Assembly (NCBI GenBank): GCA_963675625.1
Contig: OY776497.1
Span: forward strand, 62,001 to 126,000
DNA from: F22 sp963675625
Lineage (GTDB): Bacteria > Bacteroidota > Bacteroidia > Bacteroidales > Bacteroidaceae
DNA length: 64,000 nt
Reading direction: 5' to 3'
In this document: piece by piece, positions 62,290 through 64,000 of the stretch
Layout of the letters: every line of letters begins with the position of its first letter
Numbering within the stretch: position 1 is the stretch's first letter
Translations under genes and position numbers: made by a program
The notes under the pieces: model-generated
Databases searched by the model: none
What the model was told of the DNA's origin: nothing
Seen by the model: only the letters and a program-made list of their open reading frames with translations

Positions 62290-62766
62290 ATGAAACAGAT
62301 TTATAAAGAATTGTACATTGGTTCTCAAGAGGATTATGAGAACATTGTAAAGTATGAAGAAGGCTGGTATGTCATCCATGCATGTAAAGAACCATACCAT
62401 CGTAAAGCACTAGGTTATACAGGTCGTGCTGCGCCTAAAGATCACCCTGAGTATTTAATTGCACATAGAGATAATCGTTTGATTTTGAATCTAGTAGATG
62501 CTCCTAAACCTGAATTTATACCTGAAGAGATTATCACTGAGGCATTGAAAGCAATTCATGCTAATATTGATAATCGCAAGGTGCTAGTACATTGTAATCA
62601 AGGAATGTCTCGTTCTGCAACGATTGGGTTGCTTTATATGCACGCTGTACATGCTTTGGATGAAGATTTCCTAAAAGCTGAAGAAGAGTATAAGGAATAT
62701 TACCCATGGTATGAACCTGGCAATGGTATGAGAATGTTTGCAATGAATAATTGGAATAACTATTAA
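62290..62766 (+). CDS. Dual-specificity protein phosphatase-like protein
   Basis: A 158-residue protein starting at 62290 (MKQIYKELYIGSQEDYENIV); the ATG at 62221 would add a leader without similarity. The active site is HCNQGMSRSATIGLLYMH: nucleophile Cys102, Arg108 and the P-loop between, the Cys-based phosphatase signature C-x5-R. The general-acid Asp may lie in NLVDAPKPEFIP. It is 81 nt after the treble-clef gene and 3 nt before the nucleotidase. Substrate could be a phosphoprotein or a phosphorylated nucleotide; the next gene makes the latter worth testing. Confidence 0.8.
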   Translation: MKQIYKELYIGSQEDYENIVKYEEGWYVIHACKEPYHRKALGYTGRAAPKDHPEYLIAHRDNRLILNLVDAPKPEFIPEEIITEALKAIHANIDNRKVLVHCNQGMSRSATIGLLYMHAVHALDEDFLKAEEEYKEYYPWYEPGNGMRMFAMNNWNNY

Positions 62767-62769
62767 GCT

Positions 62770-63702
62770 ATGGCATATCCAATAGAAAAGAAATTAGTCG
62801 TTGCTGTAGCTTCTAGTGCTTTGTTTGATTTGACAGAATCACATAAAGTTTATCGAGATAAAGGTGTCGAGGAATACAGGAAATTTCAGGAATCTAATAT
62901 TGATAAGCCTTTTCAAAGGGGAGTCGCTTTTCCCTTTATACGCAGATTACTAAGGTTAAATGAAGTTTTTTCAGTAGAAGAACCTGTTGAAGTAGTGTTG
63001 TTGTCGAGGAATAGCCCTGAAACAGGATTACGTGCTTTTCGCTCTATTCAACACTATGGTTTAAATATAACTAGAGCTGCATTCTTCTCTGGTGAAAGTC
63101 CTTATAGATATCTACCAGCATATAATGTCTCGTTATTCTTATCAGCAGAAAAGCAAGATGTGGTTGCTGCTTGTAAAGAAGGGTATGCGGCTGGACAAGT
63201 TCTGAATAACTCCATGTTGGATAATGATAACGAAAATGATCTCGAATTAAGGATAGCATTCGATTTTGACGGTGTTATTGCTACTGATGAATCTGAACAG
63301 ATATTTCAAAAAGAAGGAATGGCAGCTTTCCATGAACATGAGAAAGCGTGTGCGAGTGAGCCGATGAAGCCAGGTCTTTTAGGTGATTTGTTTAAAAAGA
63401 TTTCTTACTTCCAGAAGATGGAAGTAAAACGACAACTCGAGGACCCAGAATACAAACGTGTTCTTAAAACTTCTATAGTAACAGCTCGGAATGCTCCTTC
63501 GCATGAGCGATTAATTACTACTTTAAAGAGTTGGGGGGTGGATGTAAATGAAGCTTTCTTCTTAGGTGGTATAAAAAAAGCTAGGGTACTAGATATCATG
63601 CACCCTCACATATTCTTTGATGACCAAGAGACACATGTAACTGATTTGAAGAATGTACCTTCTGTACATATTCCTTTTGGTATTGTAAACGAGGGAAAGT
63701 AA
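62770..63702 (+). CDS. 5'-nucleotidase (NT5C1-like, HAD fold)
   Basis: A 310-residue protein of the cytosolic 5'-nucleotidase family. The HAD nucleophile loop is FDFDGVIATDESE with Asp165 and Asp167; SIVTARNAP supplies the Thr of motif II, and FFDDQETH the acidic motif IV. The N-terminal half (VVAVASSALFDLTESHKVYR, then VVLLSRNSPETGLRAFRSI) is the family's substrate cap region. It would dephosphorylate a nucleoside monophosphate. It starts 3 nt after the phosphatase stop, so the two are translationally linked. Confidence 0.87.
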   Translation: MAYPIEKKLVVAVASSALFDLTESHKVYRDKGVEEYRKFQESNIDKPFQRGVAFPFIRRLLRLNEVFSVEEPVEVVLLSRNSPETGLRAFRSIQHYGLNITRAAFFSGESPYRYLPAYNVSLFLSAEKQDVVAACKEGYAAGQVLNNSMLDNDNENDLELRIAFDFDGVIATDESEQIFQKEGMAAFHEHEKACASEPMKPGLLGDLFKKISYFQKMEVKRQLEDPEYKRVLKTSIVTARNAPSHERLITTLKSWGVDVNEAFFLGGIKKARVLDIMHPHIFFDDQETHVTDLKNVPSVHIPFGIVNEGK

Positions 63703-63810
63703 TGAGGACCGTTATCTGGAATCATTAAAATCATAGATTGTGAAAACTAGGATGAAACAAAGCAGTGGAAGCGCTACCTTCTACTGCTTTGTTCTGTTTT
63801 TTTTATCGGG

Positions 63811-63903
63811 AGGGGAAGAAAATGTGAATAATACTGCCCCTATGTATCATCAGCAATTTCTTATGAGGTTTGTCGTTAATATGATATTTTTGTCATGTGA
63901 GCA
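63811..63903 (+). repeat. Leader copy B, homologous to 61739-61830
   Basis: Diverged copy of the leader in front of the treble-clef gene, with TGCCCCTAT at 63835-63843 and a TATTTTTG -7-type box at 63885-63892. It precedes the gene that begins at 63981. See copy A. Confidence 0.65.
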
Positions 63904-63980
63904 AGGCATTGAATTAGGATTGAAATCCTAATCTGTGTGCTTGTTTAGTCTGAAATTATTAATCTAAAAAATAGAGAACC

Positions 63981-64000
63981 ATGACAAACAAAATTAAAGT
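63981..64000 (+). CDS. Start of a gene running off the window
   Basis: ATG at 63981 opens MTNKIK, 89 nt after the -7-type box of leader copy B. Only 20 nt are visible, so nothing can be said about the product. Confidence 0.4.

Noticed and set aside
63740..63931. 63-codon + strand frame near the window end
   Set aside because: It runs across leader copy B and its -7-type box, has no similarity I can see and unusual composition.

Overview
The window looks like a chromosomal segment of a member of the Bacteroidales. The protein families fit that order: short AMP nucleosidase, BtuG-like propeller lipoprotein, BACON domain, TonB-dependent receptor with a carboxypeptidase-regulatory-like domain, DUF134/NifX/MinD-ferredoxin operon. 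Many genes are also preceded by the Bacteroidota -7 box TAnnTTTG, several with a -33 TTTG about 20 nt upstream. The sequence does not name a genus. I see no tRNA, rRNA or CRISPR array.

Layout. 1-8385 is a surface-polysaccharide cluster on the + strand: the end of a Wzy/O-antigen-ligase-like protein, one GT2 and three GT4 glycosyltransferases, a WecG/TagA-type GT26, a WecA-type transferase and a DegT aminotransferase. 8409-10254 is a cobalamin-riboswitch unit for a BtuG-like lipoprotein. A secreted pullulanase-like GH13 enzyme, a second (WbaP/WcaJ-type) initiating sugar transferase and a phosphoglucomutase follow. 16930-37022 is mostly core metabolism and information processing: LptF/G-type permease, tgt, an oversized lon, trmN6, amn, pyrK-pyrD, purM, prfA, pyrF, dapA, ligA and trmD. 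37186-42346 holds an esterase-like enzyme convergent with a TonB-dependent receptor, a His/Cys-rich small protein upstream of that receptor, an acetyltransferase and a cupin. 42495-45430 is a tight four-gene operon (DUF134 regulator, NifX-like protein, two MinD/ferredoxin ATPases) resembling the orange-protein (ORP) gene set of anaerobes; its last gene has a Gly/Arg/Gln-rich tail.

From 45.4 kb to the end the window is accessory in character. It holds a decayed DUF3307 gene end next to TATCG palindromes, a sensor-kinase-like protein with two membrane-anchored HTH proteins, two DUF697-like membrane proteins, a Sel1-repeat protein, small lipoproteins, a decayed IS3-type element, a PD-(D/E)XK nuclease gene split by one in-frame TAG, a TerB-like protein, and a tight operon of a treble-clef mini-protein, a dual-specificity phosphatase and a 5'-nucleotidase. 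The leader of that operon has a diverged copy about 2.07 kb downstream, in front of the gene that runs off the window.

The best candidates for something new are the TerB/treble-clef/phosphatase/nucleotidase cassette with its duplicated leader, the TAG-split nuclease beside it, the membrane-HTH/kinase set, and the Lon protein with an acidic N-terminal extension of about 250 residues.
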